This document shows, piece after piece, positions 46,079-58,105 of a stretch of 64,000 nt of DNA; positions within the stretch are counted from its first letter, which is position 1; each line of letters begins with the position of its first letter. Source of the DNA: Lonicera japonica (Eukaryota > Streptophyta > Magnoliopsida > Dipsacales > Caprifoliaceae); contig CM038467.1 of the NCBI GenBank assembly GCA_021464415.1, positions 47,925,715 to 47,989,714 on the forward strand. Direction: 5' to 3'. The position numbers and the translations under genes were made by a program. Below the pieces are notes generated by a model. The model had not been told where the DNA came from. It saw nothing but the letters and a program-made list of their open reading frames with translations, and ran no database searches.

Positions 46079-47654
46079 TGTTGACCTTGTAGGTCTTAAT
46101 CTTATTTTGATAATATCAATAAATCAATCATGTGTAATTTAACATATGTGTTGAAGTTATTATAGCTACATTTCAATAATCATCATTCGTGGACTAAAAC
46201 CGATCTATCCGAATCAAGATCATTCCTCTACAAGCATTGGTCAAGTCAAAGAAGATCATTCTCATCACTCACAAGATAGCAATGCATCTCATGAAGCACA
46301 AAAGATCAAGGATCATATGCTAAAGTTTCAAGGGAAAAGCTTCAAGTGAAAAATCAATTTGAAGAAACAAATCGAAGCATTTGAAGACTCACCTATTCGG
46401 TAATTGAGTGTTTGCTTATGATTAATGTAAATTTTCTTAATTGATTGAATATATAGCTCAAACATAAACTTGCATCATTGTTAGATTGATCAAAATCAGT
46501 TTGAATCAAAATTTCTTTGAAAACATCATTCTTGCAAAAACCGGTTTTCAAATAAATTCATATTAAATTCAAATGATCATATTTTGAGTTTTCCCAAAAA
46601 TAGGTGTCTTAGGAACTTATTTTTGAAGTCCCCAAAGCATTAGAATTGATTTTGGAGCTTATATGCAAAAGTGCAAAAATTGGGATTTTTGGCCTTTTGG
46701 CCTGTTGGGCAGTAGAGTCCATCAGTTGACTAAGCAGCTTGCTCAGTCGACTAAGGGTCCATCAGTCGACTAAGAAGACTTGCTCAGTCGACTAAGGGTT
46801 CATCGGTCTACTGATGGTTTTTCTTAGTCGACTGATGCTCTAGAATATAGCCGTTGGATTTCAAATTTTTTACTATTTTTGGTACCAAACTTCCACCAAA
46901 CCTCTCAAACGGCTATATCACTTTTGGGACTATATATATGTCATCTAAGACTCATTCTACACACCTTGAATCAATCATATACTCTATTATTCATCTATCT
47001 TCAATATCTAAAGATTCAAGAAATTATTTTTGATCAATCATCATTTATTTAAGCTATATTATCTTGATCAAATAGGATAACTCTAGTGTGAGCTTCAAAT
47101 TGTATTCTTTTAAACACTTGAGAGTTATTGTAAATTGGTGTGAATCACCAAATAATTTAGAATTCATTGTGAGAGGTAAATCTCATAGGAAAAACAAGAA
47201 GGTAAATTCTTGTTTAGTTTTTGTGAAAGGTAAATTTCACAAGGTTAGCAAGAGGGTATCTTGTGAGAGTATTGTGGTGTAGCAATATTTGTAGAGTGTG
47301 TGAGACAACACTTGTAGAGGTTTGATCTTCACCCAGAAAGAGATCGGTTATAGTGGAAATTCTCGGGGAACTAACCGAGCGCGGAGTAGGGGGAACAAGC
47401 CGAACCGTGTGGACAAAAAATCTTGGACTTCGATTGGTTTAATCTTTCTAACTCAATCTCTTTATTATTGATTGTTTAAATTGTTTGAGATTGCTTAATT
47501 ATTTGCTTTTGTGCTTGATTGTTTATTTGCTTACATTCCTTGATAAATTTGTTTAGTAAATTGTTTTATTTAAACATTTTTGAAAAGTTTTTAAATTCCG
47601 CATTAAGTTTCAAAAACCCTATTCACCCCCCCTAGGGTTGAAATCCAACCAACA
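46079..47654 (+). mobile_element. Solo LTR, SIRE-like copia family (copy 2)
   Basis: TGTTGACC...CCAACA, 1576 bp, with a perfect ATAAG duplication (46074-46078, 47655-47659). Colinear with 5175-6664. TATA box near 46930; diverged palindrome array at 46719-46838. Confidence 0.85.
46719..46838 (+). promoter_or_regulatory. Diverged CAGTCGACT(G/A) box array
   Basis: Six boxes built on CAGTCGACTAAG or CAGTCGACTGATG, alternating 'ccatcag...' and 'ctcag...' starts as in copy 1, but with one more box and lower symmetry. About 90-210 bases before the TATA box. Confidence 0.6.
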
Positions 47655-47659
47655 ATAAG

Positions 47660-48292
47660 AACAAAAAATTATGCTCCTGCGTATTCAGAAAGAAAATAAG
47701 TTTCGGATTCGTAATTGTAGCTATATATATATATATATCGATGATATGAACATAATAGGTACTCTTGACGGAATAAGAAAAATCGCGAGCTACTTGAAAT
47801 CCAAATTTGAGATAAAAAATCTAGGAAAAGCTCAAATTTTGTCTAGATCTTAGTTTAGAATAACGAGCTTGTAGAATACTAATCCACTAGTTTGCGTACG
47901 TCCAAAAGATAATCAGGCGATTTAACCTGGACACAACGCATTCTGTTAGCATTCCCTTGGTCGGTCGAACTTCAGATCAAAAGAAAGATCCATTTCGTAC
48001 AAAGTAAGATTACGAAAATGTGTTGGGAGATGAAATTCCCTATCTAAATGCAATATGCGTATTATTGCACTTAACACGGTGTACTCGACAAACATAGCAT
48101 TATCATCGAATGGTATCAAAATATTTTTTAATATCTAAAAAGAGCCATTGACTTGGGTCTGTTCTTTCCCTACAGAGAGGCAAAAGAAATTGCAGATGAC
48201 ACGACAATTTCTAAAACAAATGTTGATGTCGAAAAGGCTAGCCCCTATATTAAAACCCCAAATGATATTTTGGTTGGTTTTGCTGATGCATG
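47660..48292 (+). pseudogene. Tnt1-like copia element, piece 3 (RT active site to RNase H)
   Basis: Contains the copia RT active-site block IDDMNIIGT (about 47737-47763), followed by ASYLKSKFEIKNLGKA, then DLGLFFPYREA and DILVGFADAC of the region before RNase H. A TA microsatellite runs through the active-site codons (47722-47739). The piece ends at the GCATG duplication of the next insertion. Confidence 0.8.
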
Positions 48293-49206
48293 TGTTGTGA
48301 TAAATTTTAATACTCGCAAGTGCATGAATCAATTTATAATATAGCGTATAAGCGAGGTCGATCCCACAGAGACGCAAACAGTATGTTTTAAATTTTGTCT
48401 TGTTAATTTTTAACTAATTCCTAATCTAGCCAAGAATAATTGTTGAGAATCAAACTAATAAAATTAATCAAATTAAATAAAGCAAAGAAAAAAAAAGTAA
48501 ATTAAAGCAATGGAACTAAACTAAATAATATTAAGTAAGATAATAAAATTAATGAATTAATTGACTAGGGTTTTGGAGTCATATATTTAATATCATCTTC
48601 CTAAATATTTATGTGCATAAACTCTACTCTTATCTCGCACTAATTTGATCTCTCGACTCTATTAGATGCGATAAATAAAATCATTAAAGTCCAATTAATT
48701 TATAAAATCCAATTATAATTCTTCCACAGCCAAACTAATGTATAAAATCAAAACACTCACTATATCCGTCAAAACACACCCTATATTCGCTCTCAACAAA
48801 TGATAAGGTGAATCCAACAAAAAATAGAGAGAATCCAATTTTATTTTTTTATCAATTAAATTAGGCATCCAATAAGAAAAATTATATTTAACATTAAAGT
48901 ATTAAATTGGTAGAGTCAATTGGCATGAATACGTACAATGGAATCAATTAAATATACTCATCCTAACCCTAGCACAAATTTACGCTAGCATAGAATAAAT
49001 CAAATAACAAATAAAATTAAAAAAAAAAAACTAACTTGGCATTAAAAAAAATAAAATTAAATCTCCAATCTTCTAGTCTTCAAAGCAAAAAGAAACAAAA
49101 GAAAAAAATAAAGAAAAGAGAGGAGATGAGAGGGGTGATGTTATATACACCCCTATTTTGTAGCCAAAACACCATATAATTAGGGTGTTGAAGGTGTTGT
49201 GGCTAC

Positions 49207-51249
49207 TGTGAACACCTCATTTTGCGACCCCCGCAAGAATTCTAATTTTTAAAGAAATAAACATGCATGCACGCACGAGCATTCCTAGATGCACATGTAT
49301 TTTGTTCATGTGATACAGGTCAAAGAAGAAAGCCGAAAGGACCCCAGATGAGGAGTCACAGAATTATCGAAAATTGTCGGAATCGAAAACCGTCAAAACT
49401 CCTGAAAACTTGTGAAAGGAGAGTCACGCATTTGGATCATCCTCAAACTTTGAGAGTTGTTGGAAATTATCAAAAGGAGTAACATACTCGAAAATCAGCT
49501 AAATCCGACGGTCGGATCTCCGAAAATTCAGAAAATCGCGAGTTTATTTCGGGTGGTCAAATGGAGGTCTTCTCGAAGTTAAAATGGTTTGAAGTTTGGT
49601 AAGTGGATAGGCCTTATTGTGGGGAAGAGCATATTAAAATTTCAGCTTTGTCGGACATGGGGTCCTCAAGAATCAATTTGTCTACCGTGCAATTCCAGTT
49701 GAAATGTCCTTCGTAGCAAATTAAAATAAATAGTGGCCTTCCCGAAATATGATCGACTTCAAATTTGGACACAAGTTCGAAAACATTTGGAGGGAAAACA
49801 TATCAAAAAATCAGAATGATCCAACGGTTAGAAGTTTAATTGTCGAGATAGTTGTACGCAACTACGTTTCCTACGCGGAAACAAACTCTTTGTACCAAGC
49901 TAAGGAGACCGAGTCCTTCCCGAACTCCGATCGTCCTCAACGTTTTACAGGGTGTAAAAGACTTATATTGGCAATACATATCCAAAATTCAGAATGATCC
50001 AACGGTTAGAACCTGACTTGTCGTGGAAACAAGGGACCTTGTCTACAATAAGTACCTTTCCTACGCGGACACAAACTCTTCGTACCAATCAGAAGGAACC
50101 TTCCCGAAATCCGATCGACCTGAAATTTTTACACAATCTAGAAGAGTTCTATTCCCAACACATATCCAAAAATTAGGATGAACCAACGGTGGGAACATTT
50201 CGCGATAATTTCCAAGAGTCCTAGTTGCAATCTCTTTTCTTGCTCTCCAAGTATTTTCTTCAACTATAAATAGACCCCCCTCCATTCATTATTTTCATCA
50301 ACAATCAAGGGGATTTCGTGGTACACACCAAGAGACCCTTATTCTCTCCCTCTAAGGAGGCTCAGGTATAATTTTCTCTCTCTTCTTTTATTTATTCGTC
50401 AGTTTTATAATTTATATTCTTGTCTGCACAATTTCTATCACTTAATAGCTTTTCAAAACCCCTTTTCAAATTGTTTTTCAAAACCAAAGGCGTATAATAA
50501 TCCCTAATCCAATTCCAAAATAGTATTATTACTTTCTTACTTTTCCAAAAATCCGGATTAGCGGCATTGTTATACGAAGGAATCGATAATCGCTACATAT
50601 CCAATCTAACTCATAGATTGCGGTGTATATGTGATAAATACTCGATCATGAGAGCATTATTGCCATCTATACCGGTTTAATCAATAGACTTTAGTATACG
50701 ATCGGTCAACTCGCCTCATATTATATCGAATATAAGATTCCACATTGAATTAGTTTCCGAAAAGCCCAATGTTTTACAAAATCACTTATTTCATTGCATT
50801 TATTATTATCAAACTTTATTTTTTCAAAATCACACACACACACTTATTTTCAAAATCATGGGCGAATTAGGAAACACATCGTTTTCATCCCGATCTCAAA
50901 ATCCCTTTTTCTAAGGCAAGCACGAAAACCTGTAAAGTAATAGTAATAGCATGCAAGAATTGAATTATAACACACGCATATCATACTCAAGAGACCGAAA
51001 GGGCGAATTGGGTGCCTAACATCTTCCCGATTCGTAACTTAATCCCCGAACCTTTGAATCAACTAGTTTCGCATATATTGTGTATAAGAGGATATTTAGT
51101 CCATAAATACGTCTCTTTTACACAAACCTTTTATTTGTTTAGTAAAACAAACTGGCGACTCTTATTCTTTTCAAAAACCGATTTTCAAAGCAACAAACGG
51201 AATCGCCGCCCACGAGGACCCCCGGACGTCGAGGACGCGGGTTCTCACA
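49207..51249 (+). mobile_element. Ogre-like solo LTR with long tandem-repeat promoter region
   Basis: TGTGAACACC...GGTTCTCACA, 2043 bp, with a perfect GCTAC duplication (49202-49206, 51250-51254). TATA box CTATAAATAG at about 50264-50273. The conserved R/U5 block (GAGACCGAAAGGGCG, GGGTGCCTAACATCTTCCC) is at 50992-51030. Upstream of the TATA box lie about 180-bp tandem repeats. Confidence 0.85.
49740..50240 (+). promoter_or_regulatory. About 180-bp tandem repeats with MSA-like motifs
   Basis: Three diverged repeats share 'ccgaaatccgatcg', 'acacatatccaaaa(t)', 'tcctacgcgga' and 'aacaaactctt'. Each has the motif TCCAACGGTT (49820-49829, 49998-50007) or ACCAACGGTG (50182-50191). The first two fit the plant M-phase activator consensus YCYAACGGYY bound by three-repeat MYB proteins. 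Confidence 0.6.
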
Positions 51250-52077
51250 GCTACATAATTAGAGGATATTTGATTCGGTGGTAAGTTTCCGACTTGAAGG
51301 TTCATATTCTGTGACAATTTACCGAATCAAATGTTCAATTTCGGTGGCAAGTTGCCGTTTAGGTCAAGTCGGTGAAACGTTACCGAATCAAATGTTTAAT
51401 TTCGGCAATGAGCCACCGACTGGGTGTTTAAATTTTGAGTGTCATTTGTGGTGTCTTGACTACAAAACAGGGGTGCATATAACATTACCCGATGAGAGCT
51501 GCCCCGCTGTTGTTGCTGCTGTTGGCTCCAATTTATTTGCTGTTACTGCCACCCTTTCTAATTAGGACTAGGTTTAGTTAATGGGCTTTTGATAATTTAA
51601 ATAGATTTGGGCTTAGACTTAGATAATAAGTGTTTGGGCTTTACATCTTTAAAGGGAAGTGGACTGCTCAATAATTAAACTTTGGTGCTGGACTTTCCTT
51701 GCTTGGGCCCATTTATTTGACTGTTCAATATTGAATTTTTGTCCTTTTTGATTGTTACATTTGCGTCGCAATTTTGGACTACGAGATAGTTGAATTTGAA
51801 AAAGCGCTGAACTAAAAAGTTGTAGCTCTCGAAATTCTCTTCAATTTAGGCTCAAGAATCGCATTATTTGGAGTTCCAAGTAAAAATTTATATGTTCAGA
51901 AGTATTTAGCACTTTTAGGTGTTTTCACAAACTTTAATTTCTCTATTTTCTAAATTTTTTAAATTCTTTTCTAACACCTGAAAAACCATTAAAAATACTA
52001 ATATTAGTAATAATATATGCTCTTTAAATTATAAAGTAACATAATAAATTATACCAATTTTTCGAAGTATCAGCATG

Positions 52078-52480
52078 GTACATTTCTGACCCACATAAAA
52101 GTCGTTCCCAAACTGATTATGTATTTACTATTGGGAATACGAAAATATCTTGGAGATCAACCAAGCAAACCCTTGAGGCTACCTCCTCGAACCATTCTAA
52201 GATAATCGCTCTATATAAGATGATTTGTGAGTGTACATGGTTAAGGGCTATCATTACACATATTCGAGGGACTAGTGGTTTAAGTTTTACCACGGAAGAA
52301 CCTACTTGCATTTATGAAGATAATGCAACTTGCATCGAAAAAATGAAGTTATGTTATATCAAGAGTGATAGTATAAAACACATATTTCCAAAGTTTTCCA
52401 TAATCAACAACAAGAAGTTGTAAAGAGAATATAGCAAACTAGTTCACCAAGTCTTTGCCCAATGCCATATTTGAAAAGCA
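52078..52480 (+). pseudogene. Tnt1-like copia element, piece 4 (RNase H to end of pol)
   Basis: Continues directly from piece 3 with the RNase H block SDPHKSRSQTDYVFT, then TKISWRSTKQT, CIYEDNATCIEKMK and SDSIKHI, ending near SLCPMPYLKS (frameshifted). These are the hallmark C-terminal motifs of Tnt1-like polyproteins. Few defects compared with piece 2. Confidence 0.8.
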
Positions 52481-52555
52481 TGTAAAAAATATAAGGGTGC
52501 TTAGACCTTCCCAATTCCCATGATCAACGTAATGATCAATGGAAAGTGTGAAATA

Positions 52556-53010
52556 TGATGGAACTTTCACACCTACGTTGTACTCTTTTCCTTATACCAA
52601 GGTTCATTTTTTTCACTGGGTTTTGTTACTTGGCAAGGATTTTAACGAGGTAACAATACATGCATAAGCTTTTTAAATTCCTTGATTAATGTAAATATAA
52701 GGGGAGGTGTAGACTTGAGGGGGAGTCTAACATCCACACGACGTTGCGTTATACTATTTTCCTTAAACCAAGGTTTATTTTTTCACTGGGTTTTGTTACT
52801 TGGCAAGATTTTTAACGAGGTAACGATACGTGCAAACTTTATTGATCGAAGTAAGAATCAAATGGAAGTATAGATTCAACGGAGGAAGTATAACATAATC
52901 ATCATAATGTTGTATTATTTTCCCTTCGATCAAGGTTATTTTTTCCACAAAGTTTTTGTTACTTGACAAGGTTTTAATGAGGCAACAAGACATGTACCAT
53001 TCTATCTCCG
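52556..53010 (+). repeat. Three ~165-bp tandem repeats in the copia 3' untranslated region
   Basis: Units begin near 52571, 52736 and 52904. Each holds 'gttgtact(c/a)ttttcc', 'ccaaggtt', 'cactgggttttgttacttgg' and 'aaggttttaacgaggtaac'. Repeats of this type are usual before the 3' LTR of Tnt1-like plant elements. Confidence 0.8.
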
Positions 53011-53028
53011 ACTCAGTACAAGGGAGAA

Positions 53029-53210
53029 TGTTGAAGGAAATTACGCGTAGTGTGCTATCGTCTAGATAAAGTATGTATTAGGACTGTTACTGTGTAAATT
53101 ATATATTATGGGCCATATTGAGCTTTCTTATAAACCCTATTTACTATTATATCCATACCCTATTTAAAGGGGATTATCTAATAAAAGTGTGTTGAGTTGT
53201 TCCCACAACA
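53029..53210 (+). mobile_element. Probable short 3' LTR of the Tnt1-like element
   Basis: A purine tract (AAGGGAGAA) precedes TGTTGAAGG; the likely end is CCCACAACA, giving 182 bp with TGTTG/CAACA ends. The sequence has a promoter/polyadenylation-like middle (TATTTAAAGG, AATAAAAG). The matching 5' LTR is not in the window, so the end is uncertain. Confidence 0.55.
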
Positions 53211-54568
53211 ATACTTTTATTATTGGTAGAGTAAGAGGTTTGAAACTCAGGGAATTTATATTTCTTATAAAGAGTATTTTGGTAATTAAAATGAGGCACC
53301 AAAAGTTTTCGATTAGCTTTATTAATAATATAGATTCATATTTCTGAGAAATAAAAATACAGTCGAGAATGTATAATAAGGATGTTCTACTGCATAGGAA
53401 AGTTGATATAAAGATGCACTTCTTGTTATAATAGAAATGGAAGAAAAAAAATGGAAAAATGTTACCCTTATTTTATAGAAAGTAAAAATAAGTTGGAAGA
53501 GTACACTCTACAATTAATTGTATTTAAATATTAGCACTTTGCTTCTCTTCAGTGAAGACATGGGGAGCTTCTTCCACAATATGAATTATTGATGAAAATA
53601 TGCACCTTTAATAATTAAATATTTGTTATAAAACATATTTTTGTCATTGAATGTACTAAATTTTTAAAAATAATTTTCTCATAATTTATTGTAAATTTAT
53701 CACAAGTATGGTCAATATCATGTGATATTACAGACTCAATGTGCATAGTATATATATTTTTTAAGTAAATAAGAGAGAGAAAAATTTAGAAGTGGTTCAA
53801 CGTTAAATAGCTTTTCCATCCTTGCCTTAGCATGAGTTTCTACTTTCCATTTATACTCTGTTTGCAGCGTATGTCTGCTCAGTCAAAACTTATAAAAATT
53901 ACGTTTATAAAAGGATTTGAACTACTATATATAGTCATAAATGATGCAAAAATTCCTTGCGTAAAATTGTTACTCCACAATTATATGTGAAGATCGTATC
54001 TGCCATATTTCATAAAAAGAAAATAAAAAAATTAAACAATTTATTCCCTGAGGTCGTGCAAATATGGTTAATTTCCTTTTACTTTGGTTAGATTATACAA
54101 ATTAAATGTAGATGTATATAGTTTATTTCACTAAACCTATACTAAAATCATATTATTAAATTATATTATTCAGTAAAATTTGGTGCAAATGATAAATTAC
54201 AATGACAATTACCTTCACTGATTTTTTACCAAAAAGTCATCTATTTATTGCTTTTGAAAAGTTGCCCTTGAATTTAAGACCATAATCATTTTGTTCCATA
54301 GAATTTAACAGAAGGATGTGAATGGTTTTGACGACAACATTTTAATTTATTAATTTGAAATTGATGGTCGTTGATTTTATGAAAGTAGAAGAAAGGAAAA
54401 TGTAGCCATTAGAACAAATTTAGAATTCATAGACAAGGCCATCCAATTTTATTTTTTTTATCTAATAGTTGTATCTAAGAACAATAATTTTTCATCTTTA
54501 TTGAATATTATTATATATTATAAACAATGAATTTGAAACCTAATCATCTAATAAAACTGACCAACTCA

Positions 54569-54573
<5 letters not shown>

Positions 54574-54629
<56 letters not shown>

Positions 54630-54670
54630 GTATTAGTATTAGTATTAGTATTAGTATTAGTATTACTATT
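54574..54670. repeat. Compound microsatellite (ATT)n-(TTAGTA)n
   Basis: About 18 ATT units followed by about seven TTAGTA units. The hexamer looks derived from two trinucleotides by one substitution and then expanded. Confidence 0.9.
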
Positions 54671-57600
54671 ATTACATATCTAAAATCACATAATATTACT
54701 TATTTTCTTAAATTCTGATCACACAAAAAGTACTAAATATTTAAAAGAAAGAATATCAAGCAAAATATAAATATAAATTTACTATTGAATAGCTGATTAA
54801 TTCACTCGTATTTTAAAATCATTCTCGATAACTATTCCCAGCTTTTCGTTAATATAAATACCAGTTTTCTAGAACGCCAGCTACACGTACGTACTACGAA
54901 CTAGGACTTGTAGGGGTTAGGCTTACAGGAACACCACTTTTATTCGAATTTGTCCTAATTACCAATATAAAGAACAACATTCTAAATTTTATTTTGATTT
55001 TATTTTAAGAGTTGTAGAATAGTAAGGTTCTTTTAACGATTTGTTTCTGAAAATAAATCTTATAACAATACTAAAATATTAAAGTTATTTTAAAAGCGAA
55101 ACTAAGTCCACCGAATTTAATATTTAATTTGCTCTAATATCTTATGAATGTTCAATAATAAATTACTATAAAAATACGATTAAAAGAAGAAGAGGGGAAG
55201 AAAATTCTAATTAACTTGGAATTGATTAATTTAATAGAAAGCAACTTAACCTATTTATATTGTCAATATTCATTCAAATATTGTGCTCTACATAGACCCC
55301 ACTTGAAGTGCATAAGATGCCTATTCAATAATATATTTTTTAGAATGGAACTTAGATATATGAAAATAACTAATGAAATTTAACCTTGAAGTTAACTGTA
55401 TTAGTTAAAGTGGTTCTCCACAATTATATACTGAAAATCATATTTATTAGACTACGTTAAAAAAAATCAACAATTTATCCTTTGTAAATTAAGCGAGCTC
55501 CTTCAACGAGTTTAAAGAAGGACCTATCGATTTTGTTACTTACATGATCCAAAAGGTCATAGCAAAAAGTATAAATTTTTAAAAGAAAATAAATCAAGGA
55601 AATGTTTTGTTGTTCCTCTTCAGTAATCTGAATAATAGAATAAAACTCGGTTTTGAACATTTTTTTTCCTATCAAAAAAAATCAAACCGAACGGAACAAA
55701 CACAACTAAATAGCAGACGACAAATGACCATCAAGAGGGGGAGGTGAATTACAAAGCCAATTTCCAGAAAAAATGGCAGCTATGCGCTAACAAAGCTATG
55801 CAATGAGCTATATATAATCTCTCTTTCGTCTCACAAAACAAAAGAAAATGTTGCTGCGGCGCGCCAAGAAGCGAATACTGCAAATTTTCACATTGGAGAG
55901 CCCTTTGGCGAACACAAAAAGGCAGGCATCCTTGATCGCTAGCGCTTCTCACATAAGAGCAGAGTTGGGCAATTTTCAGCGAATACTAAAAAGGTTCGGA
56001 TGAACATAAGTAGGCTGTTTGGTGTCTTAGGTTTTAAAGAGTTGGGCAATTTTATTTTTATACGCGATTTTTTATTGTTAATTCATGTTGTTAAGTTAAT
56101 TTGTATTACTTATTAAATTAATCCGCGAGCGTGAATGGACTTACAAAAAAATTATTGATTTAATCTTTATAAATATTATTTTATTAATATTTTAATATTA
56201 AAATATCCACTAAATTAATAAGTACACACTTTAATTAAATTAATGCAAATATTACATTTTAAAAAATTAAAGTAAAACTAGAGTTAGTGAAGGTGAAATG
56301 TCATATCATCTTCTGGCTTTCCATTTCTGCTCAACAATTTCAAGCACGGACATTTTTCTACGAGACTTCATCTTCTAGTTATGTTGAAGTTTGTAATGTT
56401 GTCACCGAAATTAAGTATTTCTACCACTCAATTTTCTGATTATAGAGATCTAACCAAGACAAACATATAAGTTTTAGTTCTAACATAAGATATTAAGTTA
56501 AGTTTTGTTGGGATTTGTAATGTTGTTACAAAAATTACGTTTTTCTACCAGACAATTTTTGTGTTATAGAAATCTTATGAAGATAACATATTATTTTCAA
56601 ATCCAACGTTAGATATTATGTTAGGTGCTATTGAAGTTTTAATGTTGTATCCAAAATTAAGTTTTTCTATACCAGACTTCAAATAAGAACATAATTTCAA
56701 AAATAAGTTCATAGAGAAAACAAAATTACATGAAACATACCATTGAACATTTGGTCATTGCTATATTAGAGGACTGTGGTGGAAATAAACCATCCTCAAC
56801 ACTAATTCATGGTCATAGCTTTTTTCTCAGCTTCCAATGCCACGCTAATCCATTATATTGTGGAATCTTTTTCGTATCGCAAAACATTGTTCGATTCTCT
56901 AGTTGGCAAAAAATCTTCATTGTTGTACTCTTAAACTGATATGATTTTAGGGTTTATATTTTCATCAATCAAACTAGTCAACTGAATCTAGTGTTTTTCG
57001 TAAAAAATATTAAAAAACCTTAAAAGAAAATATGAAATAAATTAATATGGAAGTAAATTTTGATTAGAAATCTAAATTAAAACTCAAAATACAATTATAA
57101 ATTAATTTTAATGCCTGAATATACTTCTCAATTTATAAAATGATAATATTGTAAAAGTTTGTACAAAAATTCAGAGTGAATTAAATACAAGAAATCGTTT
57201 CACCCTAAAGAGTTTAGTGCGCTAGCGTTTAAACAGTGGTTTTTTTTATTGTATATAGCTAGCTAAATAATTTTGTTGAATTAGACTGGAGATAAAGTTA
57301 CTTGAATAGCTCTAACTTCTTAAATAACAATTTTTATCCGTATAAACCACCGCGGAATAATATTTCTTTCTCTTTATTTTCCTAAAATTAACCCCAAAAC
57401 AGTACTAAAATAATAACTATTTTCCAGTAAAATTAGGTTAACCAGATTAAATACTTAGTTTCCTCTAATATCTCATTATTGAATAACAAATTAATATAAA
57501 CATATGTGATTTAAAAAAACATGAAAAAAGCAAAACAATTCCTAACCATGTAAAAAAAATTACAAAACTCTAAAATAGGTAAATGGAATTGATTAAGTTA

Positions 57601-57942
57601 AATTGAAAGCAACGCAATCTACACTCAAATAGTGTGCTCTATATAGAGAAACCATTTGAAATGCCTAATAGGCTTATTTAATAAAACAGTAAATGTATGT
57701 CTAGCTCTACAAGTTTATTTAATTAATGCTACATCAATTTTTACAAAACACTTGTACAAAAATAGTGAAAAGTCTAAAATTTTTCAAAAAAAATATACTC
57801 ATCTATGAGAAAAGTGTTAAACTTATTCTATATATTTTTTATACAAAAAGATATAACATCACTCCAATGTGGAACCACAAGATATTTAATATGTTGCCTA
57901 CCTTTTTCTATTTGATTGTTGCCACAACTATTTGTATAAAGA

Positions 57943-58063
57943 GTAAATTGCACTTTAACCTCCTAACCTATGACCCTAGTAGCACTTTGCTATACTAACT
58001 ATTAGTTTCACCAATTTTTACCATGAACTATTAAATTTGTTGCACTTTGCCTTAAATTACTAA

Positions 58064-58105
<42 letters not shown>

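Larger units (their letters stand above)
48293..52072 (-). mobile_element. Solo LTR of repeat family R1 (copy 2), with nested Ogre-like LTR
   Basis: TGTTGTGATAAAT...AAGTATCA with a perfect GCATG duplication (48288-48292, 52073-52077) inside the copia RNase H region. Without the nested LTR it is about 1.73 kb. A TATA-like box on the minus strand (GTGTATATAACATC) is at about 49138-49150. Words ACCGAATCAAAT and ATTTGATTCGGT are repeated in both directions at 51268-51425, upstream of that TATA box. Confidence 0.75.

Noticed and set aside
54527..54718. Open frame made almost only of Ile and Ser
   Set aside because: Direct translation of the ATT/TTAGTA microsatellite.
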